Shown here piece by piece: positions 32,294 to 43,640 of a stretch of DNA of 64,000 bases (its first letter is position 1; each line of letters opens with the position of its first letter). A program made the translations under genes and the position numbers. The notes under the pieces were generated by a model. That model did no database searches and had not been told where the DNA came from. It was given only the letters and a program-made list of their open reading frames with translations. The stretch spans positions 112,418,112 to 112,482,111 of the forward strand of contig CM056376.1 of assembly GCA_029718625.1 (NCBI GenBank), in the 5' to 3' direction. This stretch comes from Synaphobranchus kaupii (lineage: Eukaryota; Chordata; Actinopteri; Anguilliformes; Synaphobranchidae).

Positions 32294-32371
32294 TGAGTGC
32301 CTGGAAATAAAATAAGTTGCTTATTTGTTACCTGATAAAGTGCTTATATGTTTATTGTCACATGCTAATCC

Positions 32372-32716
32372 GTGACCCAACGACATCAAAAGACTCTTGA
32401 TATCTTATTTTCTGGTACTCTTACAAGCGATACTATAACGTCTCTGCATTTGAATGGATCTCTATGGGAATTTGGGGGTGGGACTAGATTTAGTTGTAAA
32501 TTACACTGAAACAGGATGGAACACATGGTTGGCTTGAAGACTTACCGCCATTTTACCAACCATGTATTCCATACTGTTCCAGCATAATTTAAAGCTAAAT
32601 CTAGTCCCACCCCCCAATTCCCATAGAGATCCATTCAAATGCAGAGGCGTTATAGTATCGCTTGTAAGAGTACCAGAAAATAAGATATCAAGAGTCTTTG
32701 GATGTCGTTGGGTCAC
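32372..32716. mobile_element. Foldback MITE, copy B, complete
   Basis: Arms 32372-32532 and 32556-32716 are 161 bp each, roughly 90 percent complementary, with a 23-bp loop. They start GTGACCCAACGACATC and end GATGTCGTTGGGTCAC. Copy A at 7503 shares the arm sequence (GGTACTCTTACAAGCGATAC, GGTGGGACTAG). No coding capacity. The 94 bp to the right (32717-32810) is also shared with copy A's left side, including TGCAGGGGTG/CACCCCTGCA, so the mobile unit may be larger than the hairpin. Confidence 0.85.
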
Positions 32717-32810
32717 AGACATCAGGAAGTCATGACATACAAAGGATATGCGACCAAATATTAAAAAAGATTACTTTATTCTATATATAAATGCAGGGGT
32801 GAATTGTGAT
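32717..32810. mobile_element. Flank shared with the foldback at 7.5 kb
   Basis: The reverse complement matches 7425-7502 (ATTTGGTCRCATATCYTTTG and neighbouring bases), ending at the CACCCCTGCATTTAT motif that belongs to the Tc1 inverted repeat at 7202. Confidence 0.7.
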
Positions 32811-32996
32811 ATAGTGAATTAAGTGAAATAATCTGTCTGTAAACAATTGTTGGAAAAATTACTTGTGTCATGCACAAAGTAGATGTCCTAACTGACTTGC
32901 CAACACTATAGTTTGCTAACATGAAATCTGTGGAGTGGTTAAAAATTAGTTTTAATGACTTCAACCTAATTGTATGTAAACTTCCAACTTCAACTG
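32811..32996 (-). mobile_element. Sleeping Beauty/Tdr1-like left IR/DR, truncated
   Basis: On the minus strand, after TA at 32997-32998, it reads CAGTTGAAGTTGGAAGTTTA then CATACAATTAGG, and goes on with GGCAAGTCAGTTAGGACATC and CATGACACAAGTAATTTTTC. This is the outer direct repeat and spacer of the left inverted repeat of the salmonid/zebrafish Tc1 group from which Sleeping Beauty was derived. The match stops at CACAATTC, just before where the inner direct repeat should begin. No transposase accompanies it. Confidence 0.85.
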
Positions 32997-32997
32997 T

Positions 32998-33048
32998 ATA
33001 TATATATATATATGTGTGTGTGTGTCTGTGTGTTTGTGTGTGTGTGTA
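32998..33048. repeat. (TA)n/(TG)n microsatellite
   Basis: TA units followed by TG units, abutting the Sleeping Beauty-like end. Confidence 0.9.
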
Positions 33049-33477
33049 GGTGTCCAGATTCTACTGTACAGTACAGAAGAGGTCTCCCAACATGTGAACA
33101 CCTGTAATGCTTGACTTACACCATGAGCGGCTGGTGTAAAGCTGCAATCCACTAGCATGGATGCCAAAAGGAAGAGACACCACACTACGTAAATCAGGCT
33201 CAAATCAGTGCCTGCTATTGGTCCAGGTCAGACCCATTCGCAAATTATACTCCATTCGGTCAACAGCTGATCATCATATCCACAATTGTCTCGTATGCCT
33301 GGCCTCAGCTGTCCACTGGCAATCTACAGTAGGTCCAGTTTGTGAAACGCTGGTGGCAGACCGGAAGACGTGGCCGCATACTGTATGTTCGCTGGTGGGG
33401 CTGGCATTTGTTGTATGCCGTTATAACTACCCCAACGACCTCCAAGCTAAAAAGAGATCCATGTCCTGAATGATATG
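33049..33477. other. Unassigned DNA
   Basis: A plus frame at 33161-33469 (102 codons) has no recognisable domain. No gene called. Confidence 0.35.
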
Positions 33478-33530
33478 ACATTACATTACAATCACTATGC
33501 GGATGCTCTTACCCAGAGCGACGTCAGAAG
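33478..33530 (-). mobile_element. L2-clade LINE/SINE 3' tail
   Basis: ACATTACATTACAATCACTA then GCGGATGCTCTTACCCAGAG CGACGT is the complement of the CGCTYTGGRTAAGAGCRTCYGC stem-loop with a TGTAA-type tail. Same tail as at 57004 and 34297. Confidence 0.7.
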
Positions 33531-33981
33531 CGGAGAATATCGGTGTTAATCTCAGTAATAGAAGAAAAAAAAACTCAGATCTGTTTATATTTTTTTATGG
33601 TCTTGACAGAACAATGAACACAATTCATGTTTTTTTCAGTTCAACCATTTTTACAGCTGGAAATTGCTTGGATAACAGAAACTTTTATTTTAGGCTTTTG
33701 ACAGAGCAATTTACACATCTTACGATTGACTTAATTCTATAAATAGTTTTATATTCAAACGTGTTCAATATTCAATATTCAATTGCAAGAGCCAGACAGA
33801 GCCTTAAGTAATGATACATACAAGTGGGGGGGGTTGTATTTGGACATCCAGCGAATGATCTTGCAGATGGGAGGAGGCGTTTTGGTGTCCAAGCTCATGT
33901 TGTGGATAAACATGTCAGAACTGCGGTGGAGGTAAACTGACACCTCTTTTGAAACATGACCCATTTGTCAAATATTTTGGA

Positions 33982-33985
<4 letters not shown>
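33531..33985. other. Unassigned DNA
   Basis: Nothing recognised. Confidence 0.3.

Positions 33986-34045
<60 letters not shown>
33986..34045. repeat. (GT)n microsatellite
   Basis: About 29 GT units. Confidence 0.95.
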
Positions 34046-34047
<2 letters not shown>

Positions 34048-34130
34048 AGTTCTATGTAAACATATTGTTTGTTTGTTCATTTATTTCTTGATTTTCCTCA
34101 GGTGACGAGTAGAGTTTCACTTGAAATTGG

Positions 34131-34356
34131 GCAGCAGTATAGTATAATGGTTAAGGAACTGGACTCGTAACCAAAAGGTTGCAGGTTCGATTCCCAGGTA
34201 GGACACTGCCGTTGTACCCTTGAGCAAGGTACTTAACCTGAATTGCTTCAATATATATCCAGCTGTATGAATTGATAAATGTAATAAGAAGTTGTGTAAG
34301 TCGCTCTGGATAAGAGCGTCTGCTAAATGCCTGTAAAAAAATACAAATAATAAAAA
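34131..34356 (+). mobile_element. tRNA-derived SINE with L2-type tail
   Basis: The 5' part resembles a tRNA gene: an A-box-like AGTATAATGGTTAAGG (34141-34156) and a perfect B box GGTTCGATTCC (34184-34194), so it could be transcribed by RNA polymerase III. The 3' part GTAAGTCGCTCTGGATAAGA then GCGTCTGCTAAATGCCTGTAA matches the 3' end of the L2 LINE at 57004 (complement). It ends in an A-rich run. A SINE with the tail of a partner LINE is the known arrangement for tail-recognising LINEs such as eel UnaL2. Partner assignment is inferred. A decayed copy lies at 39219. Confidence 0.85.
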
Positions 34357-34402
34357 ATTGCATCGAATATATATTTTTAAATTATCATTATCATTATTTT
34401 TT

Positions 34403-35098
34403 TTACCAGCAGTGCTGACTCAGTTCAAGGAGGACAGAAGTGTGGTGTTTTCTCAGCATTTTCCTCACTCTGAGCTGGAGTTGTATGAGTTTCCATTCAG
34501 TGATGAGTGTCCAGGCCCTGTTTGTCTCTCCACTGCCAGCATTCAAGAGTCTGGGCATGATCTTATACCTTATCATTCTCAGGGTGTTTCCACTCAAAAC
34601 ATCACTAAAAATGTGTAAAAGAGAGAGGCAAAGACTGTTTCTTTTCTCTCCCCTCCTCCCTCCCTCCCTCCCTCCCTGCCTCCTTCCTTTGGCCTGGCTC
34701 CTAGAGTTCTCCTTTTGCCCCAGACAGGAAGTGACCTCATGCATCGCAACGCATTTACTGTGTGCACCACATAGACTGATGCCGTTCGGAGAGGACGAGG
34801 GGACCAGTTTGACTCGGTTTGACTTCCAGCAGCGAACGCTGTGAGACCCCCGGTCGAGTTCCGCGGAACACCGAAGGTCGTTCGGAAGCGAAGGAAAAAG
34901 TTCTGGAATTTCTATTGTCTGTTTCTCGGGCTGCAGGAGAATTCTCAGAGCCGCGGTATTCCGCACGGAGCCATTTTTAAACTCCACTGTCAGACACTGC
35001 TGCCATCTAGTGTTGCAGTGCTGTCGTTCTGCTAGTATTTGGTGTCTCTGAGCGGCAAGAGGTTCCAACAAACGGTGCAGTTTTTCCAACTCTGACAC
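34403..35098 (-). other. 231-codon open frame of doubtful coding status
   Basis: The minus-strand frame starts MSELEKLHRLLEPLAAQRHQ and has an N-terminal part with a coiled-coil look (leucines and charged residues at about 1-25). From residue about 130 the GGREGGRRGEKR stretch derives from a TCCC repeat at 34651-34680, which suggests the later part is not coding. The 34780-35060 segment is GC-rich, CpG-containing and not similar to other repeats here, so an exon or regulatory element at that place is possible. I recognise no family. Confidence 0.2.
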
Positions 35099-35099
35099 A

Positions 35100-35629
35100 C
35101 AAAAAAATTAAATTAAATGACAGTTAAGAGATGACGTGTATCTGTGTCTGTAATAATAGAGCAAATGTAGTGCTTGCTTTAATTTTTCACTTTTTTTCAA
35201 GTTAAGGATAGAAGGTCTTGGGGGCATCAGTCTTCCCTCCTGATATTTTCACCTTGTCCCAGCTAATCCCATCCAGGTGGCTGAGCTCTGTACCTCCACT
35301 GAAACTCTTAAAGGTGATTCCATTTGTTAGCCGAAGGCTCCACTCAGTCCCAGTACTCTACCATAAGACACAGTGTTGTAGTCTTCATAATGAAGTGTGC
35401 CAGAAGAGTATGTTCATTACAGACCAAATTAAGTTATGGGGGGGGGGGATGATTCACTGCATTAAATTGAACTTGCTAATAAAGGTTTTACTGCATGTAC
35501 ATCCTGTTGAAGTGTAATACTGATTGATATTTGAGGGCAAGAAAAAAGCTAATATCTCATTGATATACTGAGTTCACGACAGAGTCTAAACTTTTCCTTA
35601 ATGCAGGTAATTGGAGCACATGATCCTTT
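35100..35629. other. Unassigned DNA
   Basis: Nothing recognised apart from a G9 run near 35440. Confidence 0.35.
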
Positions 35630-35633
35630 TTAA

Positions 35634-35775
35634 CCCATTGAAGTGTATGTTTATTAATGTTTTAAGTCAGTGAGTGTTCGAGAACTCCATTGCTTTCAGT
35701 TACCAGTAGTGATTGTTACATCAGCACTAGAATGTTCAGTTCTAATCACATTTCGTGATCTCACACCTTAAAGAG
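35634..35775. mobile_element. Small TTAA-flanked MITE (piggyBac-like)
   Basis: 142 bp between TTAA at 35630-35633 and 35776-35779. Ends CCCATTGAAGTGT and, on the other strand, CTCTTTAAGGTGT are decayed inverted repeats (likely ancestral CCCTTTAAGGTGT). The interior AACTCCATTGCTTTCAGTTA and CAGTAGTGATTGTTA is shared with 13790-13928. TTAA target plus CCC start fit piggyBac. Confidence 0.65.
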
Positions 35776-35924
35776 TTAAATAAGAGTCTTCTGTCTGTGT
35801 GACTGCATAATTTCATGCAGACAACTGAACCAGTGTTTTTCAATTGGGACAGCGAACCAGACTTGAATGCAATACAGTCCACAAAAAGTTGCTCCGATTA
35901 CAAATAAGTCAATGAAGGCCAATA

Positions 35925-35995
35925 GGCTAAGGTGTAGGGCAGGCTCAGAAACATTTTAAAATGCAAATGACACACAACTGCAGGTAATGCCCACC
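35925..35995. repeat. 71-bp repeat, copy 1 of an inverted pair
   Basis: Its reverse complement equals 39394-39464 at 70 of 71 positions. It contains ATGCAAATGACACACAACTG, with an octamer-like ATGCAAAT. Flanks of the two copies are unrelated. No A/B boxes, no coding frame. Confidence 0.85.
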
Positions 35996-36269
35996 GCACA
36001 CTTCGTGGGCGCACCCAAAAACTAAAACATACAATGATGATGCGCTGTGTGTACTTATAGGATTCTGTGTGTACAGGTGCTTAATCCCACCCAGTAATGT
36101 CACGTTTTGGGATGTGGGGAGACTGTGTCAGAGACTCTCTGCACTCCTCCGCTGTCATCCCTCGCTTCCAGAGAAAAGAGGAGGAAATAACACTCCGAAA
36201 CGAATGGCCTTGCTCTTCTAGATCCTGCTCCAGCGCTGAGGTTTCTCCAGTGTTGCAAGTCCAGTGCGC
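35996..36269. other. Unassigned DNA
   Basis: Nothing recognised. Confidence 0.3.
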
Positions 36270-36313
36270 ATTCAGCGGATGATGTCATGCTTTTATGACA
36301 TCATCTGCTGAAT
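36270..36313. other. Near-perfect 19-bp-arm hairpin
   Basis: ATTCAGCGGATGATGTCAT (36270-36288) pairs with ATGACATCATCTGCTGAAT (36295-36313) with one mismatch and a 6-base loop. Both arms contain TGACATCA/TGATGTCA, close to an ATF/CREB site. A third partial copy, ATCCAGCGGATGACGACATT, follows at 36313. Confidence 0.8.
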
Positions 36314-36799
36314 CCAGCGGATGACGACATTCCCATTCTTATATCCTCTGTCGATGTGCTGTGAGTGTTCTGGTGTGAAATGGCTTCTATGAATCAGCAA
36401 GGGCGGAGCTTTCCTCATCCTTGTATAGAGCAGACATTGTGCATAATGTGTAAATTATGATGAGAATATACTTTAATGGGGGGAATTCATCTTGCCACCA
36501 GCAGCTCAGATAGAAACAAGACACTCCCTTCTCTCTCACATCGCTGTTAAGCACTTTATGTTCACCACTCATTACTGTATTACTGCTGCTATTTGTAATT
36601 AATGCTATTGCTCGTGTACTGTGGACTTTTATTGCTTTAAGTATGCTTTTTCCTGGATCAACTTTAAATCAAGGCTGATGCATTTAAACGGTAGGCCTTA
36701 AATCTATCTGCAGCCCAGTTTAGAATTATGAGAAAAACATTTAAAGCCAATCCCAATGCCATAACGTTTTTTTAGGCAAGCATAAGCCATTTAAATAGG
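36314..36799. other. Unassigned DNA
   Basis: Nothing recognised. Confidence 0.3.
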
Positions 36800-36926
36800 C
36801 GTGTGTGTGTGCATGTGTGTCGGTGCACGCATGTATGCATGCATACATACGTGTGTATGTGTGTGTGCATGTGTATGCATGCATAAATACAATTTGTGTG
36901 TGTATGCATGCATACATACATGCGTG
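36800..36926. repeat. Compound (TG)n/(CATG)n microsatellite
   Basis: GTGTGTGT, GCATGTGT and ATGCATGCATACATAC blocks alternate three times with partial symmetry. Confidence 0.9.
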
Positions 36927-37528
<602 letters not shown>

Positions 37529-37634
37529 CATTTTTATTAATTTTTAAAAAAAAACAGCTTTATTGTCACATCTCAACACCATATTCAAATGACGCTTAAA
37601 ATGTACTCACAAGAGCAATAAAAAATGAGAGGAC

Positions 37635-38511
<877 letters not shown>

Positions 38512-39090
38512 TCAATGACCACTCCAGAGTTCTAGAACAGCCTTTTTTAGAAACACCCCTATCAGGGTTCGCATTGACTGCGTTGCAGTCCTGAGCCGTG
38601 GGCATACAGTCATGACTGGCGGCTCCAAGCTCGACAGGACTGTGGTGTGAGCGAGGCCAAAGCGATCCAGGTGTTGGCCCCGCTCAGCTAACGGACCGCC
38701 CCCTGGTACCTTCAGCTCCAGAGTTCTCTGAACGCGGCTCTGGAAAACCTGTGTGCGGTCTGGGTTGGACTCGGTCAAGGTCTTCACCATCGAAAGTTGG
38801 AGGGGCCCTGCAGCAAAAAGATCTTGCACTGTTGATGCCTCCAGTCCTAGTACCCCAGTCCAAGCACAGCTTGGCTCTGACCCCTGATTAGTACAGTAAA
38901 AAGTGTGAGAGAGAGCTTTTTTTATTGGCCTGGCTTTTCTGTAGAAAAAATAAATAAATAAAATAAAAACCACAGGATTTGCGAACATGTTTACTGAGTG
39001 ATAAATAAATGGTTGTTGCCTCATTAGCTGTCTGCCTGTCTTTGAAATAAAAAACTTCCCTCCTTCCCTCTGGACCCCCCAGTCGCTCAT
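38512..39090 (-). other. 192-codon open frame, possible exon or retrocopy
   Basis: The most gene-like unassigned frame in the window. The minus strand between about 38890 and 38560 is GC-richer than its flanks and reads GLEASTVQDLFAAGPLQLSM, VKTLTESNPDRTQVFQSRVQ, RTLELKVPGGG, with a protein-like mix of residues. The upstream part (residues 1-75) overlaps an AT-rich stretch encoding FILFIYFFYRK and is unlikely to be coding. I do not recognise a family. No flanking splice pattern is decisive. It could be one exon of a host gene, a decayed retrocopy, or chance. Confidence 0.25.
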
Positions 39091-39393
39091 TTTTCATTGA
39101 TGAAAGGGGGGTGCTTTGAGGTTGCTTCACATTGGCAATTTTGAACCAAAAAGTTCAACTTAGAGAATGGAAAACTAACATGCTATTTGCACACGGACGA
39201 GAGTTTTGCTTCCATCTATAAAGCAGCAGTACACTGTTATGGTTAGAGGTTGCAGGTTTTATTCCCAGGTGGGGCACGGCCATTGTAACTTCGAACAATT
39301 TGGGTTAAGTACCTTTGCTCAAGGGTACGATGGGAGGTTTTTATTCCCGGGCAGGACACTGCCATAACCTGAATTGCTTCAGCAAAATATCTT

Positions 39394-39464
39394 GGTGGGC
39401 ATTACCTGCAATTGTGTGTCATTTGCATTTTAAAATGTTTCTGAGCCTGCCCTACACCTTAGCC
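39394..39464. repeat. 71-bp repeat, copy 2 of an inverted pair
   Basis: See 35925-35995: 70 of 71 bases agree in inverted orientation, with the single G/A difference at the 18th base. The next base starts the MITE CAGGGG, so the right edge is an insertion boundary. Confidence 0.85.
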
Positions 39465-39611
39465 CAGGGGTGTCCAATCTTATCCGGAAAGGGCCGGTGT
39501 GGGTGCAGGTTTTTGTTTTAGCCCGGCACTACAACACCTGATTCAGCTAATTAACTAATCGTGCTCTTCAATCAAGACCTTGATAAGTAGAATCAGGTGT
39601 GTAGAAACAGA
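39465..39611. mobile_element. hAT-like MITE, right end missing
   Basis: CAGGGGTGTCCAATCTTATC then CGGAAAGGGCCGGTGTGGGT matches the inner MITE at 25187. The interior AACACCTGATTCAGCTAATT and TAGAATCAGGTGTGTAGAAA form its internal inverted repeat. The distal inverted repeat (CTTTCTGGATAAGA) is absent. Confidence 0.7.
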
Positions 39612-39669
39612 TGGATGATAAGTTCTGCGTCGCTCTGGATAAGCGCAGGTGCTAAAATGCCTAAAAATG

Positions 39670-39940
39670 TAGATGCAAATCAGGCCCAACCCTAACCCTG
39701 CCCCATGGGCCCATCTGACCGCAGCCACGCCCCTGGCCATGCCCCTCTGCCCCGCCCCATGCCCTCCCGCTGTGGTGGTCGCTCTGAAACGCAATGCGGG
39801 GATGTACAGCGCCGCTGGCTGGCAGCCGGGCTCGGCTCTGGGCCTCAGCTCACCCGCCATGGTCGCCACGGATCACCTGCAGCCGGGGGTTCACCCTGCT
39901 GCCTGGGGGGGTGTGGCGAGAAGCTAGGTAGGGGTAACAT
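39670..39940. other. GC/CpG-rich patch
   Basis: About 250 bp, GC-rich, with CCCGCCCC-like SP1-type motifs and several CpG. Overlapping frames on both strands lack recognisable domains. A weak CpG-island-like element is one reading, but no transcript evidence is available from sequence. Confidence 0.35.
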
Positions 39941-39992
39941 TCCAAATCAAAGGTAACCGCAAGGTAACGGAACGGAGGGACCTCTGGAGACT

Positions 39993-39995
39993 AGT

Positions 39996-40049
<54 letters not shown>
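39993..40049. repeat. (GT)n microsatellite
   Basis: About 27 GT units. Confidence 0.95.
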
Positions 40050-40051
<2 letters not shown>

Positions 40052-41915
40052 TTTAATATTCAGCACATAGGACACCGTGGCAATGCAGTAAATATTATGA
40101 GGGTTTTTTCTTTAAATACGGTTCCTGAGCTGCTGCCAGTGTTTATTGTAAAGCACAGAGTTAATGACTCCAGTCGTGACTCACTCTGGCCCTTCGGCTG
40201 CAGGTAACTCTATCCACAATGCTCCTGTGCTCCATGTGGCGCCACAGAGCCTGGAGGTCACCAGCTCAAATCCAGGCTGTGCCTCCAAGCCAGTCTTCAC
40301 CTCGCCACCCAGCATGTGCAGGCGGACCCAGGCGGCAGGTGTTCGTTGTGAAAGGGACGTGGTGTCCAGGCACCCATTGTACAGACCCCCTCTTTCAGTC
40401 TTAAAGTGTGTGTGGGAGGCGGTGGGGGTGCGGGGGGTGGGGGGGGGTCAACGGCAAAAATGGAAGAATTTATAATAATATAAGCCATCCTCTCGACAAA
40501 AGAAAATAAATGTTTCTGACAACGCCAAAAAATAATAGAGAAAGCTAACTTTTTTTTGGAGAATTATGGCTTTAAAAAAGTAGAGGAATGAAGTTCGGCA
40601 GTTTCAGATCTTCTGCCCTGTAAATATATCTCTTAACTAATTCAGTGGAAAGAAGAAAACTGTCATTAAGCCGTAATGTGAAAGGGCGCGGATTGAACAC
40701 ATGACTCCCAAACGGCTCAACATTACAAATGGGCACTTACGCATTACAGTGATGTTCCACAAAAACTATCTGCGCTTTCAAAATCTGCCAAATCTGCCAC
40801 ATCATTTGGACAGGCCTGCCACTGAGAACATGGGTAAAAAGTGAACCACTTAGTCCATCTTTCTTCACATGGTCTGTTCAACAGCTCTTGTAAACAGGTT
40901 ACTTTGTTTATTCATTTTGGAAATGTGTGTGGCCAGTGATGCTGTTAGTATAACTAAATATTGTGAAAGATTTAATTATCAATTTCAAATGTTTATAGAT
41001 GCAATACACTTCATGACAGCGATGATGATTTAACAGTGCTATTTGTGGGTTTACCTATATTTTTTGTGTGTGGCGTGAAATAAATCGTTTACCCATTTTA
41101 AACCACTGGAATTATTTAGTCATTTATTCGTTTAATTATTTTTTTTAATTCAGCCAAACTATTGTCCCATATAATAGGCGAAGGGGTCAGACCTCAATAA
41201 CAGGAAGTAGTTAGTTGTTGTTCGTTGCAATCTGAGGCATTCTGTTAAGGAAACGATATCCAGCGCAGATAGCTGGAAGGCACGTTTAACTGCACCATTC
41301 TGCTGAGTCACTTTTCTTCCAGGATTGTTGTTACTTTGGCTTCAGATTGAAGGGATGTGGGGGGTGCATAGTAAAGACGCTGGCAATATTTAACTTGGAT
41401 AAGGCTCGATTCCTGAGCTTGTTTTTGTTTCCCAGAAAGGAGGAACCACCTACTACTGTTTATTTGTATTCGAGGTACACCACTCTCAGGCGTACTTTGA
41501 GTCTGGGTCACTCTTCTGACAACGGGACCTCAAGAAACTCCCAGCAGATCGCATGGTGGAGCGTGGATGACAAGGGGTGCTAGAAACACAAATAGTACAT
41601 TACATGCACAATAGCCCATATCTTAATTCATTAATTAGTTAACTAATTAATTCACTTATTCTATATACATTAATTTTTAATTCCTTGCACTTTAAGGTTT
41701 TCACAGTTGATATTAAGATCAACTGTTAAGGTAAGACAGAATACTCTTGATATCTTTAAATTTGCAAATTTGTCTGATGGCGGATGTTGGCTTTTTTGTC
41801 TTCTTGAAGCTGAAGGCAAATTTCCACATTTGAGTGGACAATAAAGCTTCTTTTCTATTCAGGGGCAGATTACTTGTTTTTCCAGACACTCTTGATACAT
41901 GGTGGTGTTGTGCAG
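40050..41915. other. Unassigned DNA
   Basis: No gene recognised. A G-rich stretch lies at 40411-40450. Positions 40140-40350 are GC-rich with frames in two phases, no domain. Confidence 0.4.
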
Positions 41916-41917
41916 CG

Positions 41918-42028
41918 TGTCATATGCTGCGCCATGCGGTGTGTCATGCAGTGTGTCACAGTGTGTCATGCGGTGTGTCACAGTGTGTCATGCGGCGTGT
42001 CATGCAGTGTGCCATGCGGCATGCCATG
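41918..42028. repeat. Short GTGTCATGCGG-type minisatellite
   Basis: GTGTCATGC(G/A)G/GTGTGTCACA modules of about 10-20 bp are repeated some eight times with drift. Confidence 0.8.
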
Positions 42029-42132
42029 ATGTCGGGCTCATGCCCTCTTGCCTCGAGTACATATAGCTCACTCTCTGTTAGCCGTTAGCTTTGTTTGTCA
42101 ATTAACATTGATTAAATGGGGGCTGAGAATCA

Positions 42133-42181
42133 CACCCTGACAGCTTATCCTTAACAACCCTGACAGCTTATCCTTAACAAG
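42133..42181. repeat. 24-bp perfect tandem duplication
   Basis: CCCTGACAGCTTATCCTTAA with CAA is repeated twice without change. Confidence 0.9.
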
Positions 42182-43545
42182 GATATTATTATTAAACCAT
42201 GAATTCATATTAATACAAATTCTGAACAAAATGATTCTACCCTATGATTGTACGGTTTAATTATTCACATATTTTGGTGAAAATTCTCAGTGATCTGAAG
42301 GAATGTTTGAAAATTTTACTTTTACACCTAAGAGTTGTTCAAAGGTTCTTTCAAATACTTATTTGACCTAGTTCCGGAGTTGCATAGATACTGATAACTG
42401 CAATAGAAAATGACACAGCAGTGGTGCCGGGAGTTTCTTTGAGGCTGGGACTGTTGGCTTGTCAGATAGAGTTCATTTGCATTCCAATTCCATTTCAATC
42501 CAGTCTATTTAGGGAATGAATGGAAATTGAAAGTATGAATGTATGGAGAAGGTGATATGGGGAGTCACCATGGATAGTGAGTTAAGTTTCATGCTCAACT
42601 TAGGTATTCAAGAACTGTGAAAATATTCTGAATAAATGTATAATTGAATGAATTCCAAATGCATTGGCTGGCAGTGAGTGGCATCGTTGCTACGCTAGCA
42701 TAGCATTCACTGACAGAACAGAAGACTTCTGGGAAAGTTTGTTTTTAAACTTTCACACCCACTTGATTCAGAGTGAAACTTTTTTTAGTCATTGCTCATG
42801 GCAAGATGTACTATAGACAAACTGATACCTCTGATCTTTTTTTGTTCTTGTTGTTCTGGCCCCATTTTGACACACAACACTAAAAATATAATTTGGTTGT
42901 AAAAATAGGACATTGAAAAAAAATCTGCTAACATTTGTTTTGAATCAATTATCAGTTTCCATTTGAAGGATAATTTGATTCAAAAGATGGCACTGAGAGG
43001 GAGATACCCCTTTGAAGTTAAAACAAATTGTGTCTTTTTTACTGTTATTATTTTGGGGACTTTTCTCTGTCTTTTCAGTGGCCTTGTGATAGGTGGCCAG
43101 TTGGTTGCCTGACTTTGTGCTATCCTGGCTACCATTACATCTGAATTACAGTCTGAGGACACATTAATGAGGAATTGATGAAAGACAGAGAAGAAGCAGC
43201 TCCCGTTGTTAGTTTAATGGAAGCCGACTCATGAATCAACCTTCTCAGCTCATTTTCTGAAAGACCTCCCCCCCAATCACCCCCAGCTAGACTCATACAG
43301 TAAATACTAGCATATGGCTAACACCACACCTTCAGACATTTTTAGCTCTGCAAGCGGAAGACTCTCTTTATGTTATGACTGTGAGTGCTGATTGGACTTG
43401 TGCTCTTATTGTTTATATGTCCACACTACAATATTCTCTTGTTTAGGCTAAAGTAGGGGGTTTTATTTGTTTTTATTAGACCTAGAAATGGCTAGTATTG
43501 AATAACTGTAAGGCTCCACATGGGTTTTCACTCCAACACATGTGC
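42182..43545. other. Unassigned DNA
   Basis: No gene or repeat recognised. Confidence 0.4.
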
Positions 43546-43552
43546 ATGTGTG

Positions 43553-43614
<62 letters not shown>

Positions 43615-43640
43615 TGCATGTGAGTGAGTGTGTGCATGTG
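43546..43640. repeat. (GT)n microsatellite
   Basis: Long GT tract with GCGTGCATGTGAGTGAGTG degeneracy at its right side. Confidence 0.95.

Larger units (their letters stand above)
39219..39665 (+). mobile_element. Decayed SINE split by two insertions
   Basis: GCAGCAGTACACTGTTATGG, GGTTGCAGG, GGACACTGCC, AACCTGAATTGCTTCAGC (39219-39390) and the tail GTCGCTCTGGATAAGCGCAG then GTGCTAAAATGCC (39632-39660) match the SINE at 34131. The B box has decayed to GGTTTTATTCC. Between the halves lie the 71-bp repeat (39394-39464) and a hAT-like MITE (39465-39611). The first part also holds a partial internal duplication of the GTACCTTTGCTCAAGGGTAC and CCCAGG/GGACACTGCC region. Confidence 0.7.

Noticed and set aside
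34141..34200. tRNA gene
   Set aside because: A/B-box-like sequences are present, but the stems do not continue as a tRNA and the 3' half is a LINE-type tail, so it is a SINE.
39690..39712. CCCTAACCCT as an interstitial telomere repeat
   Set aside because: Only one to two imperfect units.
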